Shown here piece after piece: positions 61,073-64,000 of a stretch of DNA of 64,000 nucleotides (positions are counted from its first letter, which is position 1; every line of letters begins with the position of its first letter). The notes beneath the pieces were generated by a model. The model made no database searches. It was not told the DNA's origin and saw only the letters and a program-made list of their open reading frames with translations. Where the stretch lies: NCBI GenBank assembly GCA_950097015.1, contig CATNEN010000039.1:2671001-2735000 (forward strand). Direction: 5' to 3'. The stretch is from Macrostomum hystrix. Taxonomy: Eukaryota > Platyhelminthes > Macrostomidae. Position numbers and translations under genes: made by a program.

Positions 61073-61989
61073 TTTCGGTTCACGAATTTTCCAGTGACGA
61101 TTCGAGCTTTGCCAGTTCTATGAGCTGCACCTATTATGACAGCTTGACACCTGTTGCAGCAACCGCCATCGGTTTGTAGAAGCTGGCAGATCTATTCCTA
61201 TTGGATCATGAAATTTGAGTAGTTCTAGCCCTGTGTTTACTTTGTCAATCAGCAAGCTCAACTAGTTGTAAATTGGGTTCCAGAATCATCAGAAAAAACG
61301 AGCGCCATTATCCATTCCTAGGTTTTCTCGTATCACTTGCCTCTTCCAATCCTTCCGTCCATTAGTTTTAAGTGAAGCCTTAATGATGGCATGCCCGGAA
61401 GACACGAAGAAGGCGTAATTGCTGTCTGTTCGGTCATTTTCAACTAATTCAATCGTCTTCTGCCGCATTCGTGTTGCAATTAGTGCAGTTCTAGGTAGAT
61501 TTTCCTTCAATTATAGCGATTCCATCAGTCCAATATTAGTGAGCCATCGTTGAAATAGTGAGTAATGCAAACACTTTTAAGCCCTCGATACTGCTGGGCT
61601 AAGTAACCGGCCTGCCTGATTGGGTCCTTGTGGGAACGGGAGTTCCGACAATCTCGACGCCTAGTTTCGTCCAGCTCATAGAAAGCAATATCAGGAACAT
61701 CTGTAGATTTGCAATATGCAGATTGAGTTATGCTAAATTTCTTCGTATAAGATTATTGGCAGTTGTAACTTCTAGCGCATATTTTACGAGTGGAATCCAA
61801 AATTAATTAGGAATCTAGTTACTGTGGTTATAAAAGTAAATTATCGTTGCTAAGGACGCAACATGCTGCAAGCAAAGTATGTCACACCGCAGCTGTTTCT
61901 GGAGCCTCTGTCATCCATCTTGGACTTTAGTTTACACTTTCGACAGGGTACCCTTTTCAAATATTTTTCCGGAGAATGCAAAGCCTTAA
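61073..61989. other. Intergenic or decayed retroelement tail
   Basis: Minus frames at about 61700-61540 (IAFYELDETRRRDC...) and 61510-61289 look protein-like but are interrupted and not recognised. They may be the 3' part of the reverse-transcriptase element to the right. Confidence 0.3.
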
Positions 61990-63175
61990 GAGTTTAATAG
62001 AAATGGCTTTGCTTGGATGCTTTTTCAATCCATTGTCTCCGATGGACTGCGAATTGGGCCTCAAAGCTTGATTTGTGGGTTTTAGTCGACCTTGTCAAAT
62101 TGCTGCTTGGGCAGTTAAACATCTGCCGAATTTTCGCAGCTATTCCAACACCACTGAAAGCTGGGTCGCCCAACAATGAGTCTATATTGCATGGGGTCCT
62201 CTGTTCCATTTGAGTTTATGTGAAAGCCCAGATGCTTCCAGCTCTCCAGTTCTGCAGATTTATTTTGGAGCCTGAAGGAATGACACAATTCGGAGAGACC
62301 TTTTTGAATTTCGGCGGGATCCTCGCCAAATACCACGAGATCGCCACAGTACAGCAGATTGTTGATTGCGTCACCTTTTACTTGAGTATGGCCATCAAAC
62401 ACCGAATTTTGAGTACTGAGCTCAACAGATCTATGTATAATGAGAATATCAGAGGACAGAGTCTCAGGCCGTTAGAAATGATTCTCCGTGGCTAAGCCTT
62501 CTGATCCTTAAATTAGATTTTGCTCCCGAATAGCCTTGATCATTTCGAGGTTTCCGCCTAGCCCAAATAGTATGGTAGAATGCACCATGTCAAAAGCACC
62601 TTTTTTCAAAGACGGCAATTAAAAATAATAAAAAATAATTGAACGAGGGCCGTGGACAATGGCGCATCATTTGGTTAGACTAGACCCGCAGCCAGCGAGA
62701 GTGCAATTCTGCTCATTTCGCTGACTCCTGAGCACACACGCACACAGATACTGTACGCGGGCACACGTTCACACAGGTGTGTGCTCATCTGCCCCGATTT
62801 TCTCATCTCACACTCCACTGTGCCTTGGAGGTTAGCCGTTAATGGCGTAAATTGCACGACAAGCCCCCAAGTATTCTCCCCGAGGCTGCGCCCCAAATGA
62901 ATGTGGCCTCGCCGCGGAATCGAGCTCAGGGGCCTTGGTGCGAGAGGCAAACGCGATAACCCCTGAAGAAGACCATACAGCAAGGTTTCTTTTTGCACTT
63001 TTTTTACTGTGGATGAGGGTTAGAAAGGTGACTATGTGATCAGCTGTCCTGTACCCCTTTCTACTGCCTATTTGGTTTTCTGATAGCAGACCTGAGCTCT
63101 TGATGTAGGACTCCAGTTTCTGGGTCACTATCGATGAAAACAGTCTGGCTTTTGCGGCGAAAACGTTAATCGGTC
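61990..63175 (-). pseudogene. Decayed non-LTR retrotransposon reverse transcriptase, split by a SINE
   Basis: Reading from 63175 on the minus strand, the fingers motif appears as DPSNY-stop-PINV (an in-frame TGA replaces the usual Arg of NYRPI), then LLSENQIGSRKGYRTADHI. A family A SINE interrupts it. The frame resumes near 62610 with KGAFDMVHSTILFGLGG (motif A). Then YCGDLVVFGED appears in place of the catalytic YADD box, followed by LGFHINSNG. Stops, frame changes and the lost catalytic pair show it is dead. Jockey/CR1-like clade by motif style only. Confidence 0.75.
62622..62965 (-). mobile_element. tRNA-derived SINE, family A, inserted in the reverse-transcriptase relic
   Basis: Head box B GAGCTCGATTCC, the GCTCAGGAGTCAGCGAAATG body and an ATT-rich tail at 62622-62640. 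It lies between two parts of the same RT domain, so it inserted after that element. Confidence 0.85.
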
Positions 63176-63211
63176 AGTAGTTCGATGGGTCATGGCGCGG
63201 GCCAGCGCGGG

Positions 63212-64000
63212 CCATCATTCCATCCTTCCATCCTTCCATCCTTCCATCCTTCCATCCTTCCATCCTTCCATTCTACCATCCTACCATCCTTCCATCCTTC
63301 CATCCTTCCATCCTTCCATCCTTCCATTCTACCATCCTACCATCCTTTCATCATTCCATCCTTCCATCCTACCATCATTCCATCCTTCCATCCTACCATC
63401 ATTCCATCCTTCCATCCTTCCATCCTACCATCATTCCATCCTTCCATCCTTCCATCCTACCATCATTCCATCCTTCCATCCTACCATCCTTCCATCCTTC
63501 CATCATTCTATTCTTCCATCCTACCATTCTTCCATCCTACCATCATTCCATCCTTCCATCCTACCATCCTTCCATCCTTCCATCATTCTATTCTTCCATT
63601 CTTCCATCCTTCCATCCTTCCATCCTTTTATCATTCCATCCTTCCATCCTTCCATCATTCCATCCTTCCATCATTCCATCATTCCATCCTTCCATCATTC
63701 AATCATTCAATCATTCAATCATTCCATCATTCCATCATTCCATCATTCCATCCTTCCATCATTCCATCCTTCCAACCTTCCATCCTACCAATATTCCATC
63801 CTTCCATCCTTCCATCCTTCCATCCTTCCATCATTCTATTCTTCCATCCTACCATCCTTCCATCCTTCCATCATTCTATTCTTCCATCCTACCATTCTTC
63901 CATCCTACCATCATTCCATCCTTCCATCCTACCATCCTTCCATCCTTCCATCATTCTATTCTTCCATCCTTCCATCCTTCCATCCTTCCATCCTTCCATC
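63212..64000. repeat. CCATCCTT-type 8-bp satellite running off the right edge
   Basis: About 98 units of TCCATCCT with variants TCCATCAT, ACCATCCT, TTCTATTC and TCAATCAT. Longer blocks repeat, for example TCATTCTATTCTTCCATCC at about 63505, 63578, 63831, 63871 and 63951. Confidence 0.97.

Overview
This is eukaryotic nuclear DNA from an invertebrate animal. Every convincing gene is split by spliceosomal introns. The gene set is metazoan: SRCAP/Domino chromatin remodeller, NFX1, Na+/K+-ATPase beta subunit, a KChIP-like calcium sensor, a rhodopsin-like GPCR and a fibrinogen-related lectin. The DNA is crowded with minisatellites, polyglutamine tracts and tRNA-derived SINEs. A spiralian such as a free-living flatworm would fit, but that is inference only; no species-diagnostic sequence was recognised.

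Layout. 1-9466 (minus): SRCAP/Domino-type Swi2/Snf2 ATPase, ten exons, C-terminus beyond the left edge. 9467-13131: AT-rich intergenic DNA with a palindromic TIR element. 13-17.2 kb: weak coding signals, SINE insertions, a likely two-exon secreted protein (15101-15698, minus) and a possible Cys-rich gene (15840-17125, minus). 18345-19416 (plus): a polyQ-rich protein of unknown function. 20.6-24.6 kb: three minisatellites, including a 2.5 kb array with higher-order repeats. 25187-26731 (plus): KChIP-like EF-hand protein with a long disordered N-terminus. 26.7-32 kb: four more minisatellites. 32143-38659 (minus): complete seven-exon NFX1 (PAM2, RING/PHD-like finger, NFX1 zinc knuckles, R3H), with minisatellites growing from its splice donors. 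38.7-42.8 kb: AT-rich DNA and one near-complete SINE. 43308-44312 (minus): intronless GPCR. 45.7-47 kb: foldback element containing a 45-bp minisatellite. 49491-52683 (minus): four-exon Na+/K+-ATPase beta subunit with arrays in its introns. 53-58.4 kb: arrays, AT-rich DNA and a 679-bp TIR element with a 9-bp target duplication. 59.4-61.1 kb: a small secreted peptide gene (plus) converging on a secreted fibrinogen-related protein (minus). 62-63.2 kb: a decayed non-LTR reverse transcriptase split by a SINE. 63.2-64 kb: a CCATCCTT-type array running off the right edge.

The genes do not form a pathway; this is an ordinary, unrelated neighbourhood. The most distinctive feature is the number of short-unit tandem arrays (more than 20). 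At least two NFX1 arrays demonstrably contain copies of exon ends together with their 5' splice sites. Exon boundaries were placed by hand from splice consensus, reading-phase agreement and remembered family alignments; none was checked against transcripts or databases.
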